Source: Mycobacterium paragordonae | GTDB taxonomy: Bacteria; Actinomycetota; Actinomycetes; Mycobacteriales; Mycobacteriaceae | DNA length: 64,000 nucleotides | NCBI RefSeq assembly: GCF_003614435.1 | Contig: NZ_CP025546.1 | Coordinates: 5,394,001 to 5,458,000, forward strand | Direction of reading: 5' to 3' | Part shown: positions 44,371 through 53,665 of the stretch, in pieces | Layout: every line of letters starts with the position of its first letter | How positions within the stretch are numbered: the first letter of the stretch is position 1 | The notes under the pieces: model-generated | What the model was told of the DNA's origin: nothing | Seen by the model: the letters and a program-made list of their open reading frames with translations, nothing else | Databases searched by the model: none | Translations under genes and position numbers: made by a program

Positions 44371-44414
44371 TAACCGGTTTCGATACCACATCTGTGTCAC
44401 ACCGTAACCGGTTT
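44371..44414. promoter_or_regulatory. Twin TAACCGGTTT boxes between divergent lipU and SGNH esterase
   Basis: Identical 10-mers at 44371-44380 and 44405-44414, each holding the 8-bp palindrome AACCGGTT, 34 bp apart (about three helical turns). They lie 119-162 bp upstream of lipU and just upstream of the esterase start, a suitable place for one repressor to control both. Confidence 0.5.
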
Positions 44415-44454
44415 GTTTGTCAGCTACCCCCGAAATGAGCACAACCGTCCTAAA

Positions 44455-45408
44455 ATGATGCGCGTGGGCGTGCATGTGCCGCGGCGTTCGACGATCGCTT
44501 TGGCCACAGCGGGTGCGCTCGCCTCGACAGGCTCGGCCTATCTGGGCGCACGCAACCTGCTGGTTGGTCAGGCGATGCATGTGCGCACCGTGATCCCCAA
44601 GTCCTGGGAACCGCCGCCGCGCGCAGACGGCGTTTACACCCGCGGTGGCGGTCCGGTGCAGCGGTGGCGGCACGGTGTTCCGTTCGATCTGCACCTGATG
44701 ATCTTCGGCGACTCGACAGCGACCGGGTACGGGTGCGCCACCGCCGAGGAGGTGCCCGGCGTCGTCATCGCCCGGAATCTGGCCGAGCAGTCCGGACTAC
44801 GAATCAGGCTGAGCACGAAGGCCATCGTCGGCGCCACATCGAAGGGCGTTCTGGGGCAGGTCGACGCGATGTTCGTGGCCGGGCCGCCCCCGGACGTCGC
44901 GGTGATCATCATCGGCGCCAACGACATCACCGCACTCAACGGTGTCGGGCCGTCGGCGCAGCGGCTGGGGACGTCGGTACGCAAGCTGCGCAACCGGGGC
45001 GCCGTCGTGGTGGTCGGCACCTGCCCGGACTTCGGGCTCATCACCGCAATCCCGCAGCCGCTGCGCTCGCTGGCGCGCACCCGAGGTCTGCAACTCGCCC
45101 GCGCACAGGGCGCTGCGGTCCGGGCCGCCGGCGGCGTGCCGGTGCCGCTGGCGCATCTGCTGGCCCCGAAGTTCCGTGAGATGCCCGAGCTGATGTTCTC
45201 CTCCGACCGCTACCACCCGTCGGCGGCCGGGTATGCCGAAGCGGCCGAACAGTTGCTGCTGGCGCTGTGTGAAGCCCTGGGCGAGAGGATTCCCGCGCTG
45301 GCGCTGCCGGCCGCGACGCCGGTCGTCGCGGCCCGGCGGACCATGGTGTCCCGGCTGTGGCCCCGCCCGTCGCCGGCGCGCGCGACCGCCGCGATTGCCT
45401 CTGGGTAA
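44455..45408 (+). CDS. SGNH/GDSL esterase (Rv1075c-like)
   Basis: 317 residues (316 if the second ATG, 44458, is used). An N-terminal hydrophobic/signal-like segment (RSTIALATAGALASTGSAYL) suggests export or anchoring. SGNH blocks: LHLMIFGDSTATGYG (Ser), Gly in the RLSTKAIVGATSKG region, IIIGANDITAL (Asn), and SSDRYHPSAAGYAEA with the catalytic Asp and His. The M. tuberculosis orthologue is a reported esterase with a Ser/Asp/His triad. fadA3 follows on the same strand. Confidence 0.9.
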   Translation: MMRVGVHVPRRSTIALATAGALASTGSAYLGARNLLVGQAMHVRTVIPKSWEPPPRADGVYTRGGGPVQRWRHGVPFDLHLMIFGDSTATGYGCATAEEVPGVVIARNLAEQSGLRIRLSTKAIVGATSKGVLGQVDAMFVAGPPPDVAVIIIGANDITALNGVGPSAQRLGTSVRKLRNRGAVVVVGTCPDFGLITAIPQPLRSLARTRGLQLARAQGAAVRAAGGVPVPLAHLLAPKFREMPELMFSSDRYHPSAAGYAEAAEQLLLALCEALGERIPALALPAATPVVAARRTMVSRLWPRPSPARATAAIASG

Positions 45409-45451
45409 GGCGCGTTAGGCTCGGCTTCGCAACCCAAATCGAGGAGCCGTC

Positions 45452-46669
45452 ATGCCGGAAGCCGTCATCGTTTCAACTGCCCGCTCGCCGATCGGCCGCG
45501 CCATGAAAGGGTCGCTGATCAGCATCCGGCCCGACGACCTGGCCGCGCAGATGGTGCGCGCCGCGCTCGACAAGGTGCCCGCGCTCAACCCGCACCAGAT
45601 CGACGACCTGATCATGGGCTGCGGCCAGCCCGGCGGTGAGTCCGGCTTCAACATCGCGCGCGTGGTGGCGGTGGCGCTCGGCTACGACTTCCTGCCCGGC
45701 ACCACGGTCAACCGGTACTGCTCGTCGTCGCTGCAGACCACCCGGATGGCGTTCCATGCGATCAAGGCGGGCGAGGGCGACGTCTTCGTCTCGGCCGGTG
45801 TCGAGACAGTGTCCCGGTTCGGCAAGGGCAACGCCGACGGCTGGCCGGACACGAAGAACTCGCTGTACGACGCCGCTCAGGAGCGCACCACGGCCGCATC
45901 CGCGGGAGCCGACGAATGGCACGACCCCCGCGCGGACGGGAACGTCCCCGACATCTATATCGCGATGGGACAGACCGCTGAGAACGTCGCCCTGCTGACC
46001 GGCATTTCCCGGGAGGACCAGGACCACTGGGGCGTGCGCAGCCAGAACCGTGCCGAGGAAGCCATCAACAGCGGGTTCTTCGAGCGCGAGATCTCCCCGG
46101 TCACCCTTCCCGACGGTTCGACGGTCAGCACCGATGACGGGCCGCGGGCGGGCACCTCGTACGAGAAGATCAGCCAGCTCAAGCCCGTGTTCCGCCCCAA
46201 CGGCACGGTGACCGCAGGCAACGCCTGCCCGTTGAACGACGGCGCCGCGGCGGTGGTGATCACCAGCGACGTCAAGGCCAAAGAGCTGGGATTGAAGCCG
46301 CTGGCGCGCATCGTGTCCACCGGCGTCAGCGGGCTGTCGCCGGAGATCATGGGCCTGGGTCCGATCGAGGCGTCCAAGCAGGCTTTGCAGCGAGCCGGGA
46401 TGTCGGTGGGCGACATCGACCTGTTCGAGATCAACGAGGCCTTCGCGGTGCAGGTGCTGGGGTCGGCACGCGAGTTGGGTATCGACGAAGACAAGCTGAA
46501 CGTGTCGGGCGGCGCGATCGCTCTGGGTCACCCGTTCGGCATGACCGGCGCCCGGATCACCGCCACGCTGCTGAACAACCTGACCACGCACGACAAGACG
46601 TTCGGGTTGGAGACGATGTGCGTCGGCGGCGGCCAGGGCATGGCGATGGTGATCGAGCGGCTCTCCTAG
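45452..46669 (+). CDS. fadA3: Acetyl-CoA acyltransferase (thiolase)
   Basis: 405-residue degradative thiolase, last step of beta-oxidation. The nucleophilic Cys90 is in VNRYCSSSLQTTRMAF; other catalytic blocks are FEINEAFAVQVLGSA, GGAIALGHPFGMTGAR (His) and the second Cys in ETMCVGGGQGMAM. AGGAG lies 7-8 nt upstream of ATG 45452. Its 3' flank carries palindromic repeat copies. Confidence 0.95.
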   Translation: MPEAVIVSTARSPIGRAMKGSLISIRPDDLAAQMVRAALDKVPALNPHQIDDLIMGCGQPGGESGFNIARVVAVALGYDFLPGTTVNRYCSSSLQTTRMAFHAIKAGEGDVFVSAGVETVSRFGKGNADGWPDTKNSLYDAAQERTTAASAGADEWHDPRADGNVPDIYIAMGQTAENVALLTGISREDQDHWGVRSQNRAEEAINSGFFEREISPVTLPDGSTVSTDDGPRAGTSYEKISQLKPVFRPNGTVTAGNACPLNDGAAAVVITSDVKAKELGLKPLARIVSTGVSGLSPEIMGLGPIEASKQALQRAGMSVGDIDLFEINEAFAVQVLGSARELGIDEDKLNVSGGAIALGHPFGMTGARITATLLNNLTTHDKTFGLETMCVGGGQGMAMVIERLS

Positions 46670-46678
46670 CGGTTTAGC

Positions 46679-46780
46679 GTTGACTCTGCGCTGAGGGCGG
46701 CCATGTCGTCGGCTTCGGCGTTGACTCTGCGCACAGGGCGGCAGCCACTCGCACTTTGTCGCCCTCACCGCAGAACCAAC
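46679..46780. repeat. Dispersed palindromic repeat, composite copy 3
   Basis: A half element (left arm 46679-46699) is followed by a full element: left arm 46720-46740, right arm 46760-46780. The full element is inverted relative to the copy at 40847; its centre reads CACTCGCACTTTGTCG. It fills the gap between fadA3 and the AbiEi-like gene. Confidence 0.72.
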
Positions 46781-46813
46781 AGCGTTGTCAGTGCCCGCCG
46801 CCACCATGTCGGC

Positions 46814-47668
46814 ATGAGCAGCGCGCGGCAACCCTTCATCGGCAGCGAGGCGCTGGCAGCCGGCGTCCTGAGCCGGCACGAATTGCGCACCTACTACCGC
46901 GCGATCATGCCGAACGTCTACCTGGACAAGCGGATTGAGCCGTCGCTGCAACAACGGACAACGGCGGCGTGGTTATGGTCGGGCCAGCAAGCGGTGATTG
47001 CCGGTGCCGCGGCCTCGGCATTGCACGGCTCGAAGTGGGTCGATCAGCAGGCGCCGGTCGAATTGATCTGGCGCAACGCGAGGGCGCCGCAGCGCGTCAT
47101 CACTCGGGCTGATCTGCTGTTGCACGGCGAAATCCAAGTCCTGAACGGCCTTTCGGTGACGACGCCGGAGCGCACGGCATTCGATATTGGCCGGCGTGGG
47201 ACGCCTGGCCGCGCCGTTGCGGATCTCGACGCCCTCGCGGCCGCGACAGACTTCAAGGTGCGCGACGTCACTGAGCTGGCTGCGAACCATCGGCACGTGC
47301 GGGGTCTGCGGAAGTTGGATGCCGCACTGGAACTGGTCGACGCGGGTGCTCAGTCGCCGAAGGAGACGTGGCTGCGTCTGCTATTGATCAAAGCGGGTTT
47401 TCCGAAGCCTGGGACCCAGATACCGGTGTTGGGCCCGGACGGCTTTCCCCGCTACTTCCTCGACATGGGCTGGGAGGACATCATGTTGGCTGTCGAATAC
47501 GACGGCGACCAGCATTGGACCAACCCTGCTCAGTACGCCTCTGACGTCGACCGTCAGGAGTACCTCAACCGCATGGGCTGGACCGTCATCCGGGTGGTCG
47601 GCCGACACCGGCCCAGCGATGTCATTCGCCGGGTTGAGCGCGCCTGGGAGGCGTTGGGAAGAGGTTGA
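46814..47668 (+). CDS. AbiEi-type antitoxin domain fused to DUF559-like nuclease-fold domain (Rv1073-like)
   Basis: 284 residues from ATG 46814 (MSSARQPFIGSEAL). The N-terminus resembles AbiEi-type winged-helix proteins (GSEALAAGVLSRHELRTYYR). The middle has ASALHGSKWVD and ERTAFDIGRR, usual in this mycobacterial family. The C-terminus (from about residue 195, SPKETWLRLLLIKAGFPKP) is a DUF559/Vsr-like PD-(D/E)xK fold with candidate acidic residues in YFLDMGWEDIMLAVEYDGDQ and HWTNPAQYASDVDRQEYL. No AbiEii toxin is adjacent. The gene lies between two copies of the palindromic repeat, and its stop codon is inside the right-hand copy. Function unknown; defence or DNA repair is inference. Confidence 0.88.
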   Translation: MSSARQPFIGSEALAAGVLSRHELRTYYRAIMPNVYLDKRIEPSLQQRTTAAWLWSGQQAVIAGAAASALHGSKWVDQQAPVELIWRNARAPQRVITRADLLLHGEIQVLNGLSVTTPERTAFDIGRRGTPGRAVADLDALAAATDFKVRDVTELAANHRHVRGLRKLDAALELVDAGAQSPKETWLRLLLIKAGFPKPGTQIPVLGPDGFPRYFLDMGWEDIMLAVEYDGDQHWTNPAQYASDVDRQEYLNRMGWTVIRVVGRHRPSDVIRRVERAWEALGRG

Positions 47669-47724
47669 CTCTGCACCTAGGGCGACGAAGTTCGAGTAGG
47701 CCCCGCCCTCAACGCAGAGTCAAC
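47664..47724. repeat. Dispersed palindromic repeat, copy 4
   Basis: Left arm GTTGACTCTGCACCTAGGGC..., centre ACGAAGTTCGAGTAG, right arm CGCCCTCAACGCAGAGTCAA.... It begins in the stop codon of the AbiEi-like gene and has the same orientation as 40847-40907. Confidence 0.75.
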
Positions 47725-47784
47725 GCCAGAGTGGGGCGCTCTAAGTGCAGGAGCGCCGCGCGGGCGCGACACCCATGCAAAGGA

Positions 47785-47818
47785 AAAGCCGGCACACCGA
47801 GAACGGTGTGCCGGCTTT
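47785..47818 (-). terminator. Perfect 15-bp hairpin terminator of the Bax-inhibitor-1 gene
   Basis: Stem AAAGCCGGCACACCG (47785-47799) / CGGTGTGCCGGCTTT (47804-47818) with loop AGAA. It begins 14 bp past the stop at 47832. Because the stem starts and ends in A/T runs, it could act in both directions. Confidence 0.85.
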
Positions 47819-47831
47819 GCCCGTCGAGGGG

Positions 47832-48671
47832 CTAGTCGTTCTGCAGATAACTCAGCAGACGCAGGATCTCCAGGTAAAGCCAGACCAGGGTCACGGTCAG
47901 GCCCAACGCGATGCCCCAGGCGGCCTTCTCCGGCGCGCCCGCGCGGATCATCTGGTCGGCCGCGTCGAAGTCGATGAGGAAGCTGAAGGCCGCGATACCG
48001 ATGCACACCAGCGAGAAGATGATCCCGATGGGGCCGGCGCTGCGCAGACCCAGACCCTCGCCACCACCGACGTGGAACATCGCCAGCACGAAGTTGCCGA
48101 GCATCAGCACCAGCACACCGAACATCGCCGCGACGAGCATGCGGGTGAACTTGGGCGTGACCCGGATCGCGCCGGTCTTGTAGACGACCAGCATCCCGAA
48201 GAACACCCCGAGCGTGCCCAGTACCGCCTCGCCGATCAGCATGCCAGCGTTGGCCGAACCCACTGAAAAGTTCGCGAGCAGGAACGAGATGGCGCCGAGG
48301 AACAAGCCCTCGAGCGCGGCGTAGCTGAGCACGATCGCCGGGTTGTCCTGCTTGCGACCGAACGTCGCGATCAACACCAGCGCCAAACCACCGAACGCAC
48401 CGACCATGGTCAGCGGCATCGCCAGCTTGAGGTTGGTCGCGACCAGGAAGTAGGAAACGATGGCGGTGGTCGACAGCATCGCCAGCGTCAGGCCGGTCTT
48501 GGTGACGACGTCATCGATGGTTAGCGGGCGCGAGACGCGAGCCTCACGGCCCTGCTGGTAGGGAGCGTAGGGGTCGGCCGGATAGCCCGGCTGCACGCCG
48601 GGGCCGAATTGCGCGTATCCGCCCGCCTGCTTCGGCAGCGAACGAAATACCGGGTTACTTGTCTCCCGCAC
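47832..48671 (-). CDS. Bax inhibitor-1 / YccA-like membrane protein (Rv1072-like)
   Basis: 279 residues. The cytosolic N-terminus (VRETSNPVFRSLPKQAGGYAQ) is rich in Gly/Pro/Tyr. Seven hydrophobic segments follow (for example LTLAMLSTTAIVSYFLVA, MVGAFGGLALVLIATFG, IIFSLVCIGIAAFSFLIDFD). The last two contain the acidic FDAAD pattern typical of the family's pH-sensing pore. Start is GTG 48671, with GAGAGGA about 10 nt upstream; an ATG at 48689 is possible but less conserved. Function in mycobacteria is unknown. Confidence 0.9.
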   Translation of the reverse strand: MRETSNPVFRSLPKQAGGYAQFGPGVQPGYPADPYAPYQQGREARVSRPLTIDDVVTKTGLTLAMLSTTAIVSYFLVATNLKLAMPLTMVGAFGGLALVLIATFGRKQDNPAIVLSYAALEGLFLGAISFLLANFSVGSANAGMLIGEAVLGTLGVFFGMLVVYKTGAIRVTPKFTRMLVAAMFGVLVLMLGNFVLAMFHVGGGEGLGLRSAGPIGIIFSLVCIGIAAFSFLIDFDAADQMIRAGAPEKAAWGIALGLTVTLVWLYLEILRLLSYLQND

Positions 48672-48937
48672 CGTCGGATCCTCTCTCAAAATGGCTGTGG
48701 CTTCGAGCGTGCGAACAATCGCTCAACGAGTGGTCGTCCGCCCGAGTTCCCGGCGGAGCTGCTGTTTTGTCGTCAGTCCTGGACCCGTATAGCTCGACCG
48801 GGTCAACCTAAACCTTAGACCCGCGGTCAATGCCGGGCGAGTCACGATCTAGATTGCACGTCAAACTCATGGCCACATTGGAACGGCCAGTTGAGGTCAG
48901 CAGGTCCGACCGGATTGCGGGGAGGGGAGACGAGCGC

Positions 48938-49999
48938 ATGACAGGGGTTGACGAGGGGGCCGTAACAGGGGAATCCGACGAAATCCTGACCCGCGTCGTC
49001 GACGGCGTCGGCTACATCACCCTGAACCGGCCCAAGGCCATCAATTCGCTAAACCAGACGATGGTCGACCTCCTGAGCACCGTGCTGATCCGATGGGCAC
49101 GCGACGACGCGGTGCGGGCGGTGGTGCTCACCGGCGCCGGGGAGCGCGGACTGTGCGCGGGCGGTGACGTGGTCGCGCTCTACCACAGCGCGCGCAAGGA
49201 CGGGGTCGACGCACGCCGGTTCTGGCGCGACGAGTACCTGATGAACGGTCTGATCGGCCGCTTCGCCAAACCGTACGTGGCGGTGATGGACGGCATCGTG
49301 ATGGGCGGTGGCGTCGGCGTCAGCGCGCACGCGAACACCAGGGTGGTCACCGACGCCTCGAAGGTTGCGATGCCGGAGGTGGGCATCGGCTTCATCCCCG
49401 ACGTCGGTGGGATGTACCTGCTCTCGCGCGCCCCAGGCAAGTTGGGCCTTCATGCGGCCCTCACCGGGGCACCGTTCAACGGCGCTGACGCCATCGCGCT
49501 GGGTTTCGCCGACCATTACGTGCCGCACACCGAACTCGACGCTTTCACCACGGCGGTAGCGACGAACGGCGTCGAAGGTGCGCTCGCCCGACACGCAACC
49601 GAGCCGCCACCCAGTGAGCTTGCGGCACAACGGGAGTGGATCGACGAGTGCTATTCGGCCGACAGTGTGATCGATATCGTGGCCGCATTGAGAGGCCATC
49701 GCGCCGGGCCGGCCAACGAGGCCGCCGACCTCATCAGCACTCGCTCCCCCATCGCCTTGTCCGTGACATTCGAGGCGGCGCGTCGCGCCGCTGACCTCGA
49801 AACACTGGAAGATGTTCTGGTGCAGGACTATCGGGTGTCCTCCGCGTCGTCTCGCTCGCACGACTTCGTGGAAGGCATTCGCGCGCAACTGGTCGATAAG
49901 GACCGCAACCCGAAGTGGTCGCCAGCATCGCTGGCCGAGGTCACCGTGGCCGACGTCGCCGCATATTTCGCGCCCGTCGACGACGACTTACAGTTCTAG
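48938..49999 (+). CDS. echA9: Enoyl-CoA hydratase/3-hydroxyisobutyryl-CoA hydrolase-type protein
   Basis: 353 residues of the crotonase fold, longer C-terminus as in ECH_2/HIBYL-CoA hydrolases (valine degradation). Oxyanion-hole segments: GLCAGGDVVALYHSA and DGIVMGGGVGVSAH; the catalytic Glu is in VAMPEVGIGFIPDVGG. I start it at ATG 48938 (MTGVDEGAV) because GGGGAGGGGAG lies upstream; an earlier start at 48830 has no support. Only 12 bp separate it from echA8, so the two are cotranscribed. Confidence 0.92.
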   Translation: MTGVDEGAVTGESDEILTRVVDGVGYITLNRPKAINSLNQTMVDLLSTVLIRWARDDAVRAVVLTGAGERGLCAGGDVVALYHSARKDGVDARRFWRDEYLMNGLIGRFAKPYVAVMDGIVMGGGVGVSAHANTRVVTDASKVAMPEVGIGFIPDVGGMYLLSRAPGKLGLHAALTGAPFNGADAIALGFADHYVPHTELDAFTTAVATNGVEGALARHATEPPPSELAAQREWIDECYSADSVIDIVAALRGHRAGPANEAADLISTRSPIALSVTFEAARRAADLETLEDVLVQDYRVSSASSRSHDFVEGIRAQLVDKDRNPKWSPASLAEVTVADVAAYFAPVDDDLQF

Positions 50000-50011
50000 A
50001 GAGGTAACCCT

Positions 50012-50785
50012 ATGGCTTACGAAACCATCCTCGTCGAGCGCGAAGAGCGGGTCGGCATCATCACACTGAACCGGCCGAAGGCGCTCAACGCCCTCAACAG
50101 CCAGGTGATGCACGAAGTCACCAGCGCAGCAACGGAATTGGACAGCGACCCAGCCATCGGTGCGATCATTATCACCGGCTCTGAGAAGGCGTTCGCCGCC
50201 GGGGCCGATATTAAGGAGATGGCCGGGTTGACGTTCGCCGACGCCTTCGGCGCCGACTTCTTCGCTCCCTGGGGCAAACTGGCCGCCGTGCGGACCCCGA
50301 CGATCGCGGCGGTCGCCGGGTATGCCCTCGGCGGTGGGTGCGAGCTGGCGATGATGTGCGACCTCCTGATCGCCGCGGACACAGCGAAATTCGGCCAGCC
50401 CGAGATCAAGCTCGGTGTCATTCCCGGCATGGGCGGCTCGCAACGGCTGACCCGGGCCATCGGCAAAGCCAAGGCGATGGACCTCATCCTGACCGGCCGC
50501 ACCATCGACGCCGCGGAAGCCGACCGCAGCGGCCTGGTTTCGCGACTGGTGCCCGCCGACGACCTGCTCACCGAAGCCAAGGCCGTCGCGACGACAATCT
50601 CGCAGATGTCGCTGCCGTCCGCTCAGATGGCCAAGGAGGCCGTCAACCGGGCCTTCGAATCGACTCTGGCTGAAGGACTTCTCTACGAGCGGCGGCTTTT
50701 CCACTCGACTTTCGCCACCGATGACCAGTCCGAAGGCATGACGGCCTTCATTGAAAAGCGCCCGCCCGACTTCACCCACCGATGA
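50012..50785 (+). CDS. echA8: Enoyl-CoA hydratase
   Basis: 257-residue crotonase. Both catalytic glutamates of true hydratases are present: Glu111 in [13 protein letters not shown] and Glu131 in [13 protein letters not shown]; oxyanion loop is [10 protein letters not shown]. It hydrates 2-enoyl-CoA in fatty-acid or cholesterol side-chain beta-oxidation. GAGAGG lies upstream. Its stop overlaps the ATG of the next gene (ATGA), so the three genes echA9-echA8-Rv1069c-like are one operon. Confidence 0.95.
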   Translation: MAYETILVEREERVGIITLNRPKALNALNSQVMHEVTSAATELDSDPAIGAIIITGSEKAFAAGADIKEMAGLTFADAFGADFFAPWGKLAAVRTPTIAAVAGYALGGGCELAMMCDLLIAADTAKFGQPEIKLGVIPGMGGSQRLTRAIGKAKAMDLILTGRTIDAAEADRSGLVSRLVPADDLLTEAKAVATTISQMSLPSAQMAKEAVNRAFESTLAEGLLYERRLFHSTFATDDQSEGMTAFIEKRPPDFTHR

Positions 50786-52521
50786 GTGAATCCCCGCCCG
50801 CCGCAACCACCGAGCAGGACACGGCGTCAGAACAAGCCGAGGCGCCGGCCCCTTGGTGGCACCGGTATCGCGGCCGCTGGTGGGTCCGTCACTACACCTA
50901 CACCGGGACCCTGTTCGGCCTGATCTTCGTGTGGTTGTCACTCACGCCGTCCTTACTGCCGCGTGGTCCGCTGTTCCAGGGAGTGGTCAGTGGCTGCTCC
51001 GGCGCCATCGGATACGGCCTGGGCGTATTCACCGTGTGGCTGGTCCGCTACATGCGGTCACAGAACACCAGTCCTCCAGCGCCGCCGTGGGTTTGGCCGC
51101 CCCTGATCCTGGTCGGCGCCATCGGGGTCGTCGTTATGGCCATCCGGTTCCACATCTGGCAGGACCACGTGCGCGACATGATGGGCGTCGAGCACCTGAA
51201 ATGGTACGACTATCCGCTTACCGCGGTGCTCGGCGTGATCGTGCTGTTCTCGCTGGTCGAAATCGGCCAGCTCATCCGTCGGCTGGTCATTGTCCTTGTG
51301 AGACAGGTAGATCGGGTCGCCCCCTTCCGGGTGTCGGCGACCATAGTGGTGATCGGGCTGATCGTGCTCACGATCACCCTGCTCAACGGTGTCGTCCTCA
51401 AATTCGCAATGCGTTCCATGAACGGCAGTTTCGCCGCGGTCAACAACGAAATGGACCCTGGCTTCAGTCCACCCAAGTCCAAACTGCGCTCGGGCGGGCC
51501 GGAGTCACTGGTGTCGTGGGAGTCGCTGGGGCATCAGGGCCGCATCTTCGTCGAGGGCGGACCTGCTGCCAGCAAGCTGAGCGCGTTCAACGGCACCCCG
51601 GCCGTTGAACCGATCCGGGCCTATGCGGGGCTGAAATCGGCCGACGACATCGACGCGACCGCCGACCTGGCGGCCCGGGAGTTGTTGCGCACCGGGGGAT
51701 TACAGCGGGCGGTTGTGGCGGTGGCGACCACCACCGGAACCGGCTGGATCAACGAGGCGGAAGCCTCGGCACTGGAGTACATGTACAACGGCAACACCGC
51801 GATCGTGAGCATGCAGTACTCCTTCCTGCCCAGCTGGCTGTCGTTCCTGGTGGACAAGGAGAACGCCCGGCACGCGGGACAGGCGCTGTTCGAAGCCGTC
51901 GACAAGCTAATCCGGCAGATGCCGGAGTTCAAGCGGCCCAAGCTCGTTGTCTTCGGCGAAAGCCTGGGCTCGTTCGGCGGCGAGGCGCCGTTCATGAGCA
52001 TCAACAACGTGCTGGCGCGTACCGACGGCGCCCTGTTCAGCGGGCCGACGTTCAACAACACCATCTGGACCCAGTTGACCGCGAACCGCGACAACGGCTC
52101 ACCGGAGTGGCTGCCGATCTACGACGACGGCCGCAACGTGCGATTCGTTGCCCGCCCGGAGAACCTGGACCGTCCCAAGGCGGCCTGGGATCACCCGCGG
52201 GTGGTCTATCTGCAGCACGCATCCGATCCGATCGCCTGGTGGACGCCCGATCTGTTGTTCAGCAAACCGGACTGGCTCCGCGAGAAGCGGGGCTATGACG
52301 TGGTGCCCGAGATGCGCTGGTTTCCGCTGGTGACGTTCCTGCAGGTGTCGGCCGACATGGCGGTCGCCGTCGATGTCCCCGACGGGCACGGCCACCGCTA
52401 CGTCGCGAACTGCGCCGACGGCTGGGCCGCGGTGCTGTCGCCGCCAGGGTGGACACCCGACAAGACGGCGAAGTTACGGCCCCTGCTGCATGCCGATTCG
52501 ACGGCAGGTACCTCCGGCTAG
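50782..52521 (+). CDS. Membrane-bound alpha/beta hydrolase (Rv1069c-like)
   Basis: 579 residues. The N-terminal roughly 230 have five or six membrane segments ([55 protein letters not shown]). The C-terminal soluble part is an alpha/beta-hydrolase with nucleophile motif [15 protein letters not shown] and possible acid/base residues in [11 protein letters not shown] and [11 protein letters not shown]. The substrate, probably a lipid, is unknown. Coupled to echA8 by an ATGA overlap. In M. tuberculosis PE_PGRS20/19 follow next; they are absent here. Confidence 0.9.
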   Translation: MSESPPAATTEQDTASEQAEAPAPWWHRYRGRWWVRHYTYTGTLFGLIFVWLSLTPSLLPRGPLFQGVVSGCSGAIGYGLGVFTVWLVRYMRSQNTSPPAPPWVWPPLILVGAIGVVVMAIRFHIWQDHVRDMMGVEHLKWYDYPLTAVLGVIVLFSLVEIGQLIRRLVIVLVRQVDRVAPFRVSATIVVIGLIVLTITLLNGVVLKFAMRSMNGSFAAVNNEMDPGFSPPKSKLRSGGPESLVSWESLGHQGRIFVEGGPAASKLSAFNGTPAVEPIRAYAGLKSADDIDATADLAARELLRTGGLQRAVVAVATTTGTGWINEAEASALEYMYNGNTAIVSMQYSFLPSWLSFLVDKENARHAGQALFEAVDKLIRQMPEFKRPKLVVFGESLGSFGGEAPFMSINNVLARTDGALFSGPTFNNTIWTQLTANRDNGSPEWLPIYDDGRNVRFVARPENLDRPKAAWDHPRVVYLQHASDPIAWWTPDLLFSKPDWLREKRGYDVVPEMRWFPLVTFLQVSADMAVAVDVPDGHGHRYVANCADGWAAVLSPPGWTPDKTAKLRPLLHADSTAGTSG

Positions 52522-52555
52522 GGGCAACAGCGGCCCCGGCGGCGCCGGCGGGCTG

Positions 52556-52987
52556 CTAGGTCAGGACGGACTGGCGGGGCTGACCTGAACCCAGCTGACT
52601 TGACCCCGGCTGAGCTGTATCCAGCACGCCCGCGGCGACCAGCGCGTGATAGCCGCCCACGACGTCCGTCGCGCGGTGCAACCCCAGATCCAGCAGCGCC
52701 GCAGCGGCCAGGCTCGAGGTGTAGCCCTCCGAACAGAGGATGACCCACTCGACGTCGTCATCGGTGGCCAGCGGCAGCCGGGCGTCACTGGTCGGGTCGC
52801 AGCGCCATTCCAGCACGTTGCGCTCGATCACCAACGCGCCGGGCACCTCACCTTCGCAGGCGCGCTGAGCTGCCGGCCTGATGTCGACCAGCACCGCGCC
52901 CCGGCGCACCGCCTCGGGCACCTGCTCGGCAGGCAGCCGGTGATAGCGCTTGCGGGCATCCTGAAGTATCCGGTCGATCCTGCTCAT
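52556..52987 (-). CDS. Single-domain rhodanese-like sulfurtransferase (Rv1066-like)
   Basis: 143 residues. The rhodanese fold has AVLVDIRPAAQRACEGEVPGA near the N-terminus (read in parts) and the active-site loop ILCSEGYTSS with Cys85, six residues as in sulfur- rather than phosphate-handling enzymes. ATG 52987 overlaps the stop of the cysteine dioxygenase gene (TGATG), so the two are cotranslated. A role in handling sulfane sulfur from cysteine turnover is a reasonable inference. Confidence 0.92.
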   Translation of the reverse strand: MSRIDRILQDARKRYHRLPAEQVPEAVRRGAVLVDIRPAAQRACEGEVPGALVIERNVLEWRCDPTSDARLPLATDDDVEWVILCSEGYTSSLAAAALLDLGLHRATDVVGGYHALVAAGVLDTAQPGSSQLGSGQPRQSVLT

Positions 52988-53550
52988 CACGGCCCCTCGG
53001 GTTGATCGGTCAGTTCGGTGCGCTGGCGGCGCAGCGTGTTGCGCTCGGTGACGTCGTAGTAGGACATGGCGGTCAGCGGCGGCGAGTAGGCGTGCACGCT
53101 GAGCGTCGGCTGCACCGGCGCCGGTGTCGTTATCGCTGCCGGCCGCGGCGCCCACACCACGTCGTGCACCCAACCCAGCGGAAAGCCCGCCTGATCGCCG
53201 GCGTCCAGCCGACGCCGGCGCAATCGGTTTCCGTCCCAACGGTATTCGTTCAGGGAGCCGGACAGCACGGTCAACGCCCCGAGCGAGCCGCCGTGATCGT
53301 GCAGTTCGGTGGCATGCCCAGGAACCCAGCTGATCAGCCAGATGTCGAGTTCGTCGTCACCGTGGATGCGGGTGAACCAGCGTTCGGTCTCGGGCACACC
53401 GCCGTCGGGCAGCAGGTGGTCGCACCGCCCGCTGAGGACGTCATCGGCGGCCTGGTCGGTGGCGTGCAACAGATCGGGCACCCGAAGCCGGGTGGGCCCC
53501 GAATTGGGATTGCTGAGGCCGGGGTATGGACGAGCAAGAGCGGTAGTCAT
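52987..53550 (-). CDS. Cysteine dioxygenase, type I (Rv1065-like)
   Basis: 187-residue cupin that oxidises L-cysteine to cysteine sulfinate using non-haem iron. The three iron-ligand His are visible as ELHDHGGS (His84, His86) and GWVHDVVW (His129). The Ser-His-Tyr catalytic set is in LSVHAYSPP (Ser151, His153, Tyr155). The position that forms the Cys-Tyr cofactor in animals is Gly, as in bacterial enzymes. The downstream rhodanese overlaps by one base. Divergent from lpqV. Confidence 0.9.
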   Translation of the reverse strand: MTTALARPYPGLSNPNSGPTRLRVPDLLHATDQAADDVLSGRCDHLLPDGGVPETERWFTRIHGDDELDIWLISWVPGHATELHDHGGSLGALTVLSGSLNEYRWDGNRLRRRRLDAGDQAGFPLGWVHDVVWAPRPAAITTPAPVQPTLSVHAYSPPLTAMSYYDVTERNTLRRQRTELTDQPEGP

Positions 53551-53665
53551 GGAAGAACTCCGGAGTGTGAAACGGACTGGGCAAGCGGCGGCGCGTCAGG
53601 GCCGACAACACTCGCAAAATCCGAACCGTTCCATCACGCCGACAGTCTTGCATAGATTGAGAACC

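Noticed and set aside
45473-46954. 493-codon minus-strand frame opposite fadA3
   Set aside because: Composition is Arg/Val/Gln-rich without motifs, while fadA3 has all thiolase signatures.
46814-47668. A type IV toxin-antitoxin system
   Set aside because: Only the AbiEi-like half is present; no AbiEii nucleotidyltransferase motif is found in the neighbouring genes.
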